This document shows, in pieces, positions 53,604-63,440 of a stretch of 64,000 nt of DNA (its first letter is position 1; every line of letters begins with the position of its first letter). The notes under the pieces are model-generated. The model saw only the letters and a list, made by a program, of their open reading frames with translations, searched no databases and was not told the DNA's origin. Made by a program: the position numbers and the translations under genes. The DNA comes from JAGNZR01 sp051656905 (lineage in GTDB: Bacteria; Fusobacteriota; Fusobacteriia; Fusobacteriales; Fusobacteriaceae). The stretch covers positions 48,444-112,443 of the forward strand of contig JBOFJQ010000028.1 in NCBI GenBank assembly GCA_051656905.1, given 5' to 3'.

Positions 53604-54884
53604 ATGACGAAACAAAATATAAAAGTATGTTCTTTTTGTGGAAAAGGAAAAGATGAAGTAGAACAAATGGTTGCTGGTCCTAATGGGGTTTTCATTTGTG
53701 ATGAGTGTATTGACGGAATCGCTGAAATGATGGGAATAGGTGGTGGATTTTATGAAGATGAAGACCAACTTCCTCAAGTTCACACTGGAGAAAACAATTT
53801 AAAAGATTTTAAACTTTTATCACCAAAAGAGATAAAAGAAAAACTTGATGAATATGTTATAGGGCAAGAAGAGCCTAAAAAAGTTTTATCAGTTGCAGTT
53901 TATAACCATTATAAAAGATTGACTCATAACTTAAAAATAGATAAAGATAACAATGATGAAATAGAGTTACAAAAAGCTAATGTATTACTTGTTGGACCTA
54001 CAGGTTCTGGTAAAACATTACTAGCTCAAACTCTAGCAAGAATACTTCATGTTCCTTTTGCTATAGCTGATGCTACAACACTTACTGAAGCTGGATATGT
54101 TGGAGATGACGTTGAAAATGTTCTAGTTAGATTATTACAATCTGCAAACTATGATGTTGCTGCAACACAAAGAGGAATTATATATATTGATGAAATAGAT
54201 AAAATAGCTAGAAAATCTGAAAATACTTCTATCACTCGTGATGTTTCAGGAGAAGGAGTTCAACAAGCTCTTCTAAAAATAGTTGAAGGTACTGTTGCTA
54301 CAGTTCCACCTAATGGAGGAAGAAAACACCCTAATCAAGAAAATATTGCTATTGATACTTCTAATATTTTATTCATAGTAGGTGGAGCATTCGAAGGATT
54401 AGAAAAATTAATTCAATCAAGAACTTCTAAAAAATCTTTAGGATTTGGTGCTGATATTGAAAAGAAAAAATTTGAAGAAGATAATAAAGTGTTCCAAAAT
54501 ATACTTCCTGAAGATTTAGTAAAAAATGGAATTATTCCTGAGCTAGTTGGAAGATTACCTATTATTACAACTTTAGAAAAATTAGATGAAAAAGCTCTTA
54601 TTAAAATTTTAACAGAGCCTAAAAATGCTATTATTAAGCAATATACTAAATATTTAGAGATGGATGGAGTCAAATTAGAATTTGAAGAGTCTGCTCTTAA
54701 AAAAATAGCTGAACTTGCATTAAAAAGAAAAATTGGAGCAAGAGGTTTAAGAGCTATTATTGAATCAATTATGCTTGACATTATGTACAATGTACCATCG
54801 GATAAAAATATAAAATCTGTAACTATCACTGAAGAAACAATTGCAGATAATACTAAAATACTAATTAATAATAAGAAAGGATAG
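53604..54884 (+). CDS. clpX: ATP-dependent Clp protease ATP-binding subunit ClpX
   Basis: This 426-residue AAA+ unfoldase has an N-terminal zinc-binding domain with C9, C12, C32 and C35 (CSFCGKG and FICDECI), Walker A GPTGSGKTLLAQT near residue 132, Walker B IIYIDEIDKIA near 192, and the C-terminal sensor domain RKIGARGLRAIIES. It feeds substrates to ClpP. It is co-transcribed with clpP and followed by lon after 11 bp. Confidence 0.98.
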   Translation: MTKQNIKVCSFCGKGKDEVEQMVAGPNGVFICDECIDGIAEMMGIGGGFYEDEDQLPQVHTGENNLKDFKLLSPKEIKEKLDEYVIGQEEPKKVLSVAVYNHYKRLTHNLKIDKDNNDEIELQKANVLLVGPTGSGKTLLAQTLARILHVPFAIADATTLTEAGYVGDDVENVLVRLLQSANYDVAATQRGIIYIDEIDKIARKSENTSITRDVSGEGVQQALLKIVEGTVATVPPNGGRKHPNQENIAIDTSNILFIVGGAFEGLEKLIQSRTSKKSLGFGADIEKKKFEEDNKVFQNILPEDLVKNGIIPELVGRLPIITTLEKLDEKALIKILTEPKNAIIKQYTKYLEMDGVKLEFEESALKKIAELALKRKIGARGLRAIIESIMLDIMYNVPSDKNIKSVTITEETIADNTKILINNKKG

Positions 54885-54895
54885 GGTTTTTAAAT

Positions 54896-57256
54896 ATGAA
54901 ACAATTACCATTTATACCTACTAGGGATATGATTATATTTCCTGGAGTTGTTACTCCGCTATATGTAGGAAGAACTTTAAGTATTGCTACATTAGAAAAA
55001 ACAATTGCTAATAAGAGTCAAATCTTATTAGGGATGCAAATAAATCCTTTTGAAGAGAATCCAAATCTTAAAACAGGTATCCACCCTGTTGGAGTAGTTG
55101 CTAATATTCTTCAAATTGTAAAAATGCAAAATGATACAATTAAAGTTTTAGTTGAAGGAGATCTTAGAGCTAATATTAGTGATATTCAAATCTTAAATGG
55201 AGAATATATCGCAAACTATGAAACTTTAATACCAACTCAACTAGAAGATAATATGACAGATGCCTTACTTAGAAAAGTCACTAAAGCATTTGAAAATTTT
55301 GCCTCTTTAAGTGCAAAAATACCAAGTGATCTAGTTGCTACTATAAGAAGTCTTAAAGATTTAGATAATGTTTACAATGTTATCTCTTCTCACTTACCTA
55401 TACCTAGTGAAATTAAACAAGAAATTTTAGCTGAAACTGATTTAGAAAATAGAGGGTATATGCTACTTGAAATCTTATCTCAGGAAATTGAAATTTCAAA
55501 GTTGGAAAAAAAATTAGATGATAAGGTAAAAGATAAACTTAATACAGCACAAAAGAATTTTTACTTAAAAGAAAAAATCACAGCAATAAAAGAGGAGATT
55601 GGAGAATCTGCAGATGATGATTTAAAAGAGTTAGAGAAGGAGATTAAAAAAGCAAAACTTCCTAAATATGCTCTAAAAAAAGCTGAAGCAGAGCTAAAAA
55701 AACTTTCTAAAATGGCTTCTTTTTCTGCTGAAGCTAGTGTTTGTAGAACCTTCATTGAGACTATTATATCTTTACCTTGGAATAAAGAAAGTAAAGATAT
55801 TTTAGATATTAAAATTGCTAGTACGACTTTAGATAAAGATCATTATGGTTTACATGATGTAAAGGATAGAATTCTTGATTATCTTGCTGTTAAGCAACTA
55901 AATCCTGATACAAAAGGGGGAATTCTTTGTCTTGCTGGACCACCAGGTGTTGGAAAAACATCACTTGTAAAATCTATAGCTGAATCTATGGGAAGAAAAT
56001 TTGTTAGAGTTTCTCTTGGTGGAGTTAGAGACGAAGCTGAAATTCGTGGTCATAGAAGAACTTATGTTGGATCTATGCCTGGACGTATTATCAAAGCTTT
56101 AAAAGAAGCTGGTACTTCGAATCCTGTTATTTTACTTGATGAAATTGATAAAATGGCTTCTGATTTTAAAGGAGATCCATCTTCAGCTATGCTTGAAGTT
56201 CTTGATCCTGAGCAAAACTTCCATTTTGAAGACCACTATTTAGATATGCCATTTGATTTATCAAAGGTATTCTTTGTAGCTACAGCAAATGATTTAAGAG
56301 GAATTTCTGGACCTTTAAGAGACAGAATGGAGATTATATCTCTTTCTTCTTACACTGAATTTGAAAAAGTTCATATTGCTAAAAACTATTTAATCGGTCA
56401 ATCTCAAAAAGATAATGGACTAGGAAATATTAAATTCGATATCTCTGATAATACAATTTTAAAAATTATCAATGAATATACTAGAGAAGCTGGAGTTAGA
56501 AATCTAAAAAGAGAATTTAACTTATTATTCAGAAAACTTGCAAGAGAAGTTATTGAAAAAGATAAGAAAAAAATATCTATAACTCTTAATAATTTAGAAA
56601 AATACCTAGGTAAACCTAAATTAAAACCTGAAAAATTAAGAGAAAAGACTTTAAAACAAGGTATTGTTAACGGACTTGCTTGGACTGCTTATGGTGGAAC
56701 AACTTTAGAAGTTCAAGGGGTTGCTATTGGTGGAAAAGGTGCCCTTTCTCTAACAGGAACTTTAGGAAACGTAATGAAAGAATCTGCAACAGTTGCTTAT
56801 ACATATATAAAATCTCATTTAGAGGATTTTAATTTATCTGAAACTGATTTCTTTGAAAAGAAAGATATTCATTTACACTTTCCAGAGGGAGCAACACCTA
56901 AAGATGGTCCTTCTGCTGGTATAGCTATCACAACTGCTATTCTATCTGTTATTTCTGGTAGAAAAATTAGACAGGATGTTGCTATGACAGGAGAAGTAAC
57001 TATTACTGGAGAGGTACTTCCTATTGGTGGAGTAAAAGAAAAAGTAATAGGAGCTCATAGAGTTGGAATAAGAGAGGTTATTCTTCCTGAAGAAAACAGA
57101 TCTGATGAACAAGATATTCCAAAAGAAGTAAAAAAGGATATGACTATCCATTTCGTTTCTAAATATAAAGAAGTAGAAGATATAATTTTAGAAAAAATTG
57201 ATGCTCCTAAGAAAAAAGTAACTAAAAAGGAGAATGTGAAAAAAGATGCAAATTAA
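54896..57256 (+). CDS. lon: ATP-dependent protease La (Lon)
   Basis: The 786-residue protein is a full-length LonA: N-terminal substrate-binding domain (LPFIPTRDMIIFPGVVTPLYVGR), a coiled-coil region, an AAA+ domain with Walker A GPPGVGKTSLVK near residue 350 and Walker B VILLDEIDKM, and the C-terminal peptidase domain with catalytic Ser in PKDGPSAGIA and Lys in GGVKEKVIGA. The Lys-rich tail (KKKVTKKENVKKDAN) extends past the usual end. Its last codons overlap the start of engB by 11 bp. Confidence 0.98.
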   Translation: MKQLPFIPTRDMIIFPGVVTPLYVGRTLSIATLEKTIANKSQILLGMQINPFEENPNLKTGIHPVGVVANILQIVKMQNDTIKVLVEGDLRANISDIQILNGEYIANYETLIPTQLEDNMTDALLRKVTKAFENFASLSAKIPSDLVATIRSLKDLDNVYNVISSHLPIPSEIKQEILAETDLENRGYMLLEILSQEIEISKLEKKLDDKVKDKLNTAQKNFYLKEKITAIKEEIGESADDDLKELEKEIKKAKLPKYALKKAEAELKKLSKMASFSAEASVCRTFIETIISLPWNKESKDILDIKIASTTLDKDHYGLHDVKDRILDYLAVKQLNPDTKGGILCLAGPPGVGKTSLVKSIAESMGRKFVRVSLGGVRDEAEIRGHRRTYVGSMPGRIIKALKEAGTSNPVILLDEIDKMASDFKGDPSSAMLEVLDPEQNFHFEDHYLDMPFDLSKVFFVATANDLRGISGPLRDRMEIISLSSYTEFEKVHIAKNYLIGQSQKDNGLGNIKFDISDNTILKIINEYTREAGVRNLKREFNLLFRKLAREVIEKDKKKISITLNNLEKYLGKPKLKPEKLREKTLKQGIVNGLAWTAYGGTTLEVQGVAIGGKGALSLTGTLGNVMKESATVAYTYIKSHLEDFNLSETDFFEKKDIHLHFPEGATPKDGPSAGIAITTAILSVISGRKIRQDVAMTGEVTITGEVLPIGGVKEKVIGAHRVGIREVILPEENRSDEQDIPKEVKKDMTIHFVSKYKEVEDIILEKIDAPKKKVTKKENVKKDAN

Positions 57257-57926
57257 ACAAGCTGAATTTGTAAAATCAGCTGTTCACGAGAAAGATTATC
57301 CAGAACACAAAGGTAAACTAGAGTTTGCCTTTGTTGGAAGATCAAATGTTGGAAAATCTTCTCTTATAAACAGTATTACAAATAGAAAAAAATTAGCAAA
57401 AACGAGTAAAACACCTGGAAGAACACAACTTATAAACTATTTCGTTATTAATAACGATTTTTATGTAGTTGACTTACCTGGATATGGTTTTGCTAAAGTT
57501 CCAAAAGAGATGAAGAAAGAGTGGGGAGATACTATGAATAGATATCTTGCTTCTCACAGAGGTAAATTTGTTTTTGTTCTTCTAGATATTAGAAGAGTTC
57601 CAAGTGAAGAAGATTTAGAGATGTTGCAGTGGTTAGATCACTACGATGTACCTTTTAAAATAATCTTTACTAAAATGGATAAAGTTTCTGGAAATGAAAA
57701 ATTTAAATGTCTAAAAGATATAAGAAAGAAAATAGACTTTGATAACAGCGATGTACTTTTCCACTCATCACTTTCTAATAATGGAAAAGATGAAGTTTTA
57801 AACTTTATGGAAGAGATGCTTAATGAGGAATACGTTGAACCTGAAATGTTAATGCCTTGCATTGAAGCTGACAAAGAGGTTGAAGATATTGAAGATGAAT
57901 ACGAAGAAGAAAATTTAGAAAAATAA
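57246..57926 (+). CDS. engB: ribosome biogenesis GTP-binding protein EngB/YsxC
   Basis: This GTPase of 226 residues is needed for 50S assembly. G motifs: GRSNVGKSSL (G1), TPGRTQ (G2), DLPGYG (G3) and FTKMDK (G4). The C-terminal tail of about 30 residues is unusually acidic (KEVEDIEDEYEEENLEK) compared with typical EngB of about 195-200 residues; its meaning is unknown. The ATG lies inside the lon 3' end, so translation is probably coupled. Confidence 0.96.
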   Translation: MQIKQAEFVKSAVHEKDYPEHKGKLEFAFVGRSNVGKSSLINSITNRKKLAKTSKTPGRTQLINYFVINNDFYVVDLPGYGFAKVPKEMKKEWGDTMNRYLASHRGKFVFVLLDIRRVPSEEDLEMLQWLDHYDVPFKIIFTKMDKVSGNEKFKCLKDIRKKIDFDNSDVLFHSSLSNNGKDEVLNFMEEMLNEEYVEPEMLMPCIEADKEVEDIEDEYEEENLEK

Positions 57927-57980
57927 AAGAATATAATATAAAACGATAATGAATTTTCATTATTAGGAGGTAATCAGACA

Positions 57981-60644
57981 ATGCTAAACGAATTAGAAAA
58001 AACATATTCCCCTAAAGATATAGAGGATAAGTGGTACAAAATATGGGAGGATAACAAATATTTTAAAGCTACTTTAGACGATAACAAGCCAAACTATTCA
58101 ATAGTTATCCCACCACCAAATGTAACTGGAATTTTACATATGGGACACGTACTTAACAATACAATTCAAGATACTATTATTAGATATAAGAGAATGAGTG
58201 GATTTAATACTCTTTGGATGCCTGGAACTGACCACGCTGGAATAGCAACTCAAAACATGGTTGAGAGAAAACTTGCTAAAGATGGTTTAAAGAAAGAAGA
58301 TTTAGGAAGAGAAAAATTTATCGAGGAAGTTTGGGATTGGAAAAACCAATATGGAAATATCATAACTGGACAACTTAGAAAATTAGGAGCTTCTCTTGAT
58401 TGGGATAGAGAAAGATTTACAATGGATGAAGGCCTTTCTGACTCTGTTAAAGAAATGTTTATTAAGTTATACAATGATGGACTTATCTATAGAGGAGAAT
58501 ACATTGTTAACTGGTGCCCTAGATGTGGTACAGCTCTTGCTGACGATGAAGTTGAACACGAAGATAAAGCTGGAAAACTTTGGTTTATTAAATATCCTGT
58601 AAAAGGAACTGATGAGTTTTTAACAATCTCAACAACAAGACCAGAAACTATGCTTGCTGACGTTGCTGTTGCTGTAAATCCTAATGATGAAAGATTTAAG
58701 CATTTAGTAGGAAAAACTCTTATCTTACCTCTAGTTGGAAGAGAGATTCCTGTTATAGCTGACGACTATGTTGACGTAGAGTTTGGAACAGGTGCTTTAA
58801 AAATAACTCCTGCTCATGACCCTAATGACTTTGCTGTTGGAAAAAGACATAACTTACCAATCATTAACATGATGACTAAAGAGGGAAATGTTACTGCTGA
58901 GTTCCCTAAATATGCTGGAATTGAAAGATTTGAAGCAAGAAAAATAATGATTGCTGACTTAGAAGCAGAAGGTGCTCTTGTTAAGGTTCAAGACCATAAT
59001 AACTCTGTAGGAGGATGCTATAGATGTTCTACTGTAATAGAACCTAGAGTATCTGAGCAATGGTTTGTTAGAATGGAACCACTTGCTAAAAAAGCTATTG
59101 CAGTTGTTCAAAGCGGAGATATCTCTATAGCTCCAAAAAGATGGGAAAAAGTTTACTACAACTGGCTAGATAATATCAGAGACTGGTGTATATCTAGACA
59201 AATATGGTGGGGACACAGAATTCCTGCTTATTATGGTCCTGATAGACATATATTCGTAGCTAAGAGTATGGAAGACGCAAAAGCTCAAGCTGCTCTTCAC
59301 TATGGTAAAGAGGTTGAACTTGTTCAAGAGGATGATGTTCTTGATACTTGGTTCTCATCAGCTCTATGGCCTTTCTCAACTTTAGGTTGGCCAGAAAAAA
59401 CTGTTGAACTTGATAAATTCTATCCAACAGCTACTCTTGTTACAGGAGCAGATATATTATTCTTCTGGGTTGCTAGAATGATAATGTTTGGAATGGATGT
59501 TATGGAAGAGATTCCATTTAAAGATGTATACTTACACGGTATAGTTAGAGATGAACTTGGAAGAAAGATGTCTAAAACTTTAGGTAACTCTCCAGATCCT
59601 CTTAACTTAATTGCTGAGTATGGAGCAGACGCAATTAGATTCACAATGCTTTATAACACATCTCAAGGTCAAGACGTACATTTCTCTGAAAAACTTATAG
59701 AGATGGGTAGAAACTTCGCTAATAAGATCTGGAACGTATCTAGATTCGTTATGATGAACTTAGAAGGGTTTGATGCTAAGAATGTTGACACAAGTAAACT
59801 TCAATATGAGCTTGTTGATAAATGGATTATCTCTAGATACAATGAAACTACTAAAGATGTTAGAGATAAATTAGACAGATTCCAACTTGATGAAGCTGCT
59901 AAATCTGTTTATGAATTCTTAAGAGGAGACTTCTGTGACTGGTACGTTGAGCTTGCAAAAGTTAGACTTTACAATAATCCAGAAATTTCTGCTGAATCTA
60001 GAATGACTGCACAATATGTTCTTTGGAGCATTTTAGAAGGTGGATTAAGACTTTTACATCCATTTATGCCATTCATGACTGAAGAGATTTGGCAAAAGAT
60101 TAAGATAGAAGGGGAAACTATCATGTTACAAGATTTCCCTATTGTAGATGATTCATTAATTCAACCTGAAACTGTAAAATCTTTCGAGTATGTTCAAGGT
60201 TTAGTTTCATCTCTAAGAAACATTAAAGCTGAAGTTGGAATCTCTCCAGCTAAAGAGGTTAAAGTAACAATCAGAACTTCTGATGCTAATGAACTTCTAA
60301 CAATAAAAGACAACTTCCAATTTATAACAAAGCTTGCTAAAATTGAAGAGTTAACTTTTGGAGCTGAGGTTCCAACTCCTGAGCAAAGTGGATTTAGAGT
60401 TAACGGGAAATCTGAAGTATTCATGATTTTAACTGGTCTTTTAGATGTTGAAGCTGAAACTAAAAAAATCAATGAGCAAATTGCTAAAATCTTATCTGAA
60501 AAAGAGAGAGTAGATATGAAACTTTCTGATGAAAAATTTACATCTAAAGCTCCTGCTCACATCTTAGATAGAGAAAAAAGAATCCAACAAGAGTATCAAG
60601 ATAAACTTGATAAATTACAGGATAATTTAAAAAATTTAAAATAA
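57981..60644 (+). CDS. valS: valyl-tRNA synthetase
   Basis: The 887-residue class I synthetase carries the HIGH-type motif GILHMGHVLN near residue 45, the KMSKS-type motif GRKMSKTLGNS near 530, and the CP1 editing domain (TTRPETMLADVAVAVNP, HDPNDFAVGKRH). The C-terminal 60 residues form the coiled coil typical of ValS (AETKKINEQIAKILSEKERV). It charges tRNA-Val. The ATG follows AGGAGG; a strong terminator follows the gene. Confidence 0.98.
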   Translation: MLNELEKTYSPKDIEDKWYKIWEDNKYFKATLDDNKPNYSIVIPPPNVTGILHMGHVLNNTIQDTIIRYKRMSGFNTLWMPGTDHAGIATQNMVERKLAKDGLKKEDLGREKFIEEVWDWKNQYGNIITGQLRKLGASLDWDRERFTMDEGLSDSVKEMFIKLYNDGLIYRGEYIVNWCPRCGTALADDEVEHEDKAGKLWFIKYPVKGTDEFLTISTTRPETMLADVAVAVNPNDERFKHLVGKTLILPLVGREIPVIADDYVDVEFGTGALKITPAHDPNDFAVGKRHNLPIINMMTKEGNVTAEFPKYAGIERFEARKIMIADLEAEGALVKVQDHNNSVGGCYRCSTVIEPRVSEQWFVRMEPLAKKAIAVVQSGDISIAPKRWEKVYYNWLDNIRDWCISRQIWWGHRIPAYYGPDRHIFVAKSMEDAKAQAALHYGKEVELVQEDDVLDTWFSSALWPFSTLGWPEKTVELDKFYPTATLVTGADILFFWVARMIMFGMDVMEEIPFKDVYLHGIVRDELGRKMSKTLGNSPDPLNLIAEYGADAIRFTMLYNTSQGQDVHFSEKLIEMGRNFANKIWNVSRFVMMNLEGFDAKNVDTSKLQYELVDKWIISRYNETTKDVRDKLDRFQLDEAAKSVYEFLRGDFCDWYVELAKVRLYNNPEISAESRMTAQYVLWSILEGGLRLLHPFMPFMTEEIWQKIKIEGETIMLQDFPIVDDSLIQPETVKSFEYVQGLVSSLRNIKAEVGISPAKEVKVTIRTSDANELLTIKDNFQFITKLAKIEELTFGAEVPTPEQSGFRVNGKSEVFMILTGLLDVEAETKKINEQIAKILSEKERVDMKLSDEKFTSKAPAHILDREKRIQQEYQDKLDKLQDNLKNLK

Positions 60645-60685
60645 TTAAAGAGTAGAATAACGTATCTATAATTATTACTTATTTT

Positions 60686-60722
60686 AAGAAAAGAGAGCCA
60701 ATTATCTTAGCTCTCTTTTCTT
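60686..60722 (+). terminator. intrinsic terminator after valS
   Basis: AAGAAAAGAGAGC pairs perfectly with GCTCTCTTTTCTT across an 11-nt loop and runs into TTTTAT, about 42 bp after the stop. Confidence 0.88.
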
Positions 60723-60807
60723 TTATATATGTACTTTTATATAAATATATATATGAAACATACATATTTATATTGTTTGCTTTATTCTATTTTTTATTTT
60801 ATAATAT

Positions 60808-60825
60808 ATATTATCCGTATAATAT
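60808..60825. promoter_or_regulatory. candidate operator upstream of the GntR-family gene
   Basis: ATATTAT-CCGT-ATAATAT is a perfect 7-bp inverted repeat with a 4-bp centre, about 80 bp before the regulator start. Its size fits a FadR-type GntR dimer, so autoregulation is possible. AT-richness makes chance occurrence fairly likely. Confidence 0.4.
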
Positions 60826-60905
60826 CCTATGTTTTTTGGATTTTATCCATTATCGAGCACATATTTTTTTATTATTAAAAAATTTTACAGGAGTGAAAGG
60901 TAATT

Positions 60906-61595
60906 ATGAATTTAATTATTAGAGAAAAAATACATAATGAAAATAATAGAGATTATATTTATGATATTTTAAAACAAAATATTTTAGAATTTAGACTTCT
61001 ACCTGGGGATTCTATTAGCGAAAATGATCTTTCTACGCTGTTTGATCTAAGTAGAACTCCAATTAGAGAAGCTTTTATAAAACTTTCTGAAGATGGTTTA
61101 TTAAATATCTACCCTCAGAAAGGTAGCTTTATTTCTTACATCGACTTAAATTCTATTAATGAGTCTCTTTTTATTAGAAAAAGTTTAGAGGTAAGCATCT
61201 TAAAAGAAGCAATTACTAGCTTTACACCAGAAAATCTAAAAGAATTAAAAAAAATAATTGGTTTTCAAAAAACATTATTAAGTACTAAAGCTAGTAGCAG
61301 TGAACTTTTTGCTTTAGACAATAAATTTCATCAAGTTATTTTTGAATCTTGTGGAAAAAAAAATGTTTGGAAATTTATTTCTAATGTAAGTTTAGATTTC
61401 ACTAGAATAAGATTTTTAAGTTCTACTGAAAAGAGTTCAACGAAAAAAGTTATCTCTCAACATGAAGCTATTATTAAAATTATTGAAACTAAAGATTTTG
61501 ATGCTATAGAAGATTTAATTGATAACCATATTTCTAATTTTCTTGATAAAATAGAGTTTTTAAAAGAAAATTATCGTAACTACTTTAAAAAATAA
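60906..61595 (+). CDS. GntR-family (FadR/FCD) transcriptional regulator
   Basis: The 229-residue protein has an N-terminal winged helix typical of GntR proteins (ILEFRLLPGDSISENDLSTLFDLSRTPIREAFIKLSEDGLL, residues about 25-65) and a C-terminal all-helical FCD ligand domain (DNKFHQVIFESCG, then QHEAIIKIIETKDFDAIEDLIDNHI with likely metal-binding His). Members of this subfamily such as UxuR, ExuR and KdgR-like proteins often control uronate use. It converges on kduD, separated by a bidirectional terminator, so it is a plausible regulator of the kdu/uxaC genes. Confidence 0.88.
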   Translation: MNLIIREKIHNENNRDYIYDILKQNILEFRLLPGDSISENDLSTLFDLSRTPIREAFIKLSEDGLLNIYPQKGSFISYIDLNSINESLFIRKSLEVSILKEAITSFTPENLKELKKIIGFQKTLLSTKASSSELFALDNKFHQVIFESCGKKNVWKFISNVSLDFTRIRFLSSTEKSSTKKVISQHEAIIKIIETKDFDAIEDLIDNHISNFLDKIEFLKENYRNYFKK

Positions 61596-61604
61596 ATTTT
61601 TAGT

Positions 61605-61645
61605 AAAAAGAGTATCTTGCATATTTTAATCAAGATACTCTTTTT
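61605..61645. terminator. bidirectional terminator between gntR-type gene and kduD
   Basis: AAAAAGAGTATCTTG pairs perfectly (15 bp) with CAAGATACTCTTTTT across an 11-nt loop, between convergent genes. Confidence 0.9.
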
Positions 61646-61672
61646 TTATTAAGTTCTATTTATAGTTTTTAT

Positions 61673-62440
61673 TTATCTAACTAGCCATCCACCATCTATT
61701 GCTAAAATATGCCCATTTACATAATTAGAAGCTGACGATGCTAAAAATACTGCTCCCCCCACTAAATCTGAAGTTTTTCCCCATCTTTCTGCTGGGATTC
61801 TTGATAAAATTTCATTATTTCTCTTTTCATCAGCTCTTATAGGTGCTGTATTTGCTGTTTCTATATATCCTGGTGCTATTGCATTAATCTGAATATTTTC
61901 ACAACCTAATTCATTGGCAAAAGCCTTTGTTAAACCAGCAACACCGTGCTTACTTGCTGTATATGAAGGAACAAATTTTCCCCCTTGAAACGATAGCATA
62001 GAAGCTATATTTATTATTTTTCCACTTTTTTGATTTTTCATGTATTGGGCTGCTACTTTACTTAAATAATATATTGAAGATAAATTTAAATCTATAACAG
62101 CTTTCCAATCTTCATTGCTTCCCTCCAATAAAGGAGCTCTCTTAATTGTTCCAGCATTGTTTACTAATATATCTATTTTCCCCATAGTTTCTATACATTT
62201 ATCAACTGCAGTCATAGCTACATCTTCCTTAGATAAATCACCTATTGAAAAAGAAATTTTCCTTCCTAATTTAGTTACTTCTTCTATCATATTTTCAATA
62301 TTATCTTCACTATAAGAAAATATAAACAAGTCTGCTCCTGCTTTTGCAAGACCCATAGCAATATCATTACCTATTCCTGTATTTCCTCCTGTAATCATCG
62401 CTACTTTATCTTTTAAACAAAACATATTTAATCCATCCAT
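61673..62440 (-). CDS. kduD: 2-dehydro-3-deoxy-D-gluconate 5-dehydrogenase
   Basis: This 255-residue short-chain dehydrogenase reduces 5-keto-type deoxyhexuronates (2,5-diketo-3-deoxygluconate) to 2-keto-3-deoxygluconate. It has the cofactor motif TGGNTGIGNDIA near residue 18, NNAGT near 92, and the catalytic YTASKHG near 158 (Tyr and Lys). The C-terminus VNGHILAIDGGWLVR matches KduD. It follows kduI by 45 bp on the same strand, which supports KduD over other SDR functions. The ATG follows GGAGG. Confidence 0.92.
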   Translation of the reverse strand: MDGLNMFCLKDKVAMITGGNTGIGNDIAMGLAKAGADLFIFSYSEDNIENMIEEVTKLGRKISFSIGDLSKEDVAMTAVDKCIETMGKIDILVNNAGTIKRAPLLEGSNEDWKAVIDLNLSSIYYLSKVAAQYMKNQKSGKIINIASMLSFQGGKFVPSYTASKHGVAGLTKAFANELGCENIQINAIAPGYIETANTAPIRADEKRNNEILSRIPAERWGKTSDLVGGAVFLASSASNYVNGHILAIDGGWLVR

Positions 62441-62485
62441 ATTATTCCTCCTACTATTTTATTCTTTATATTTTTAGAACATTTA

Positions 62486-63325
62486 CTATTTCAAATTTTT
62501 TATCTCTATGTGGTCCATGTCTGTAAATGTTTGATTTTCTCCAGCCATTCCCCAAATAAATGTATAATTTTTTGTTCCTACTCCTGAATGAATAGACCAT
62601 GAAGGTGATATGACTGCCTGTTCGTTTGACATAACTATATGACGAGTTTCATTTCCTTCCCCCATCATATGAAACACTCTACTGTCATCCTTCATATCAA
62701 AGTATAGATATACTTCCATTCTTCTTTCATGAGTATGACATGGCATAGTATTCCACATATTATTAGGTTCTAATACTGTCATTCCCATTACTAATTGACA
62801 AGATTTGCAAACTGCTGGATGCACATATTGATAAATTGTTCTTTTGTTCGAATTCTCTAAATCTCCTAATTTTACCATGTTAGCTGATGCTATATCTATC
62901 TTAACAATTGGATAAGAAGCATGAGCTGGTGATGAATTTACATAAAATTTTGCTGGATTTTCTTTTGAATTTGAAGAAAATATAATTTCTTTAGACCCCA
63001 TCCCTATATATAATCCATCTTTTGAATTTAATTGGTATTCTACTCCGTCAACTATTATTTTTCCACTTCCGCCAATATTTATTATTCCCATCTCTCTTCT
63101 TTCCAGAAAGTAATCTGAACCTAAATTTTTAATATCCCCTTCTAATTTTATATTTTTTTCAACAGGTGTTATTCCTCCTGCAATCATTCTATCCACATGA
63201 GAATATGTTAAATTTATTTCATCTGGTATAAATACTGTTTCTATTAAATAATGTTTTCTTAGCTCTTCTGTTGTATATTTTTTAGAATCTTCTGGATGAT
63301 TTGCATACCTTATATCTAATTTCAT
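62486..63325 (-). CDS. kduI: 5-dehydro-4-deoxy-D-glucuronate isomerase
   Basis: The 279-residue cupin-fold isomerase converts 5-keto-4-deoxyuronate, released from unsaturated pectin or glycosaminoglycan oligomers, to 2,5-diketo-3-deoxygluconate. It starts KLDIRYANHPEDSKKYTTEELRKHYLIE and shows the zinc-site stretch WNTMPCHTHERRMEVYLYF near 190 and AVISPSWSIHSGVGTKNYTFIWGMAGENQ near the C-terminus, both diagnostic. It is upstream of kduD and about 115 bp after uxaC. Length is standard. Confidence 0.96.
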   Translation of the reverse strand: MKLDIRYANHPEDSKKYTTEELRKHYLIETVFIPDEINLTYSHVDRMIAGGITPVEKNIKLEGDIKNLGSDYFLERREMGIINIGGSGKIIVDGVEYQLNSKDGLYIGMGSKEIIFSSNSKENPAKFYVNSSPAHASYPIVKIDIASANMVKLGDLENSNKRTIYQYVHPAVCKSCQLVMGMTVLEPNNMWNTMPCHTHERRMEVYLYFDMKDDSRVFHMMGEGNETRHIVMSNEQAVISPSWSIHSGVGTKNYTFIWGMAGENQTFTDMDHIEIKNLK

Positions 63326-63440
63326 TTTTTCCCCTTCTTTTATTGTATTTTCTATGTTTTAAACAATTACATTCTTTTTTAAAACTTATTTTTAATCCTA
63401 TTCTTTACTTTTTTACAATAAAGTTTCTAATTGCTATTTA

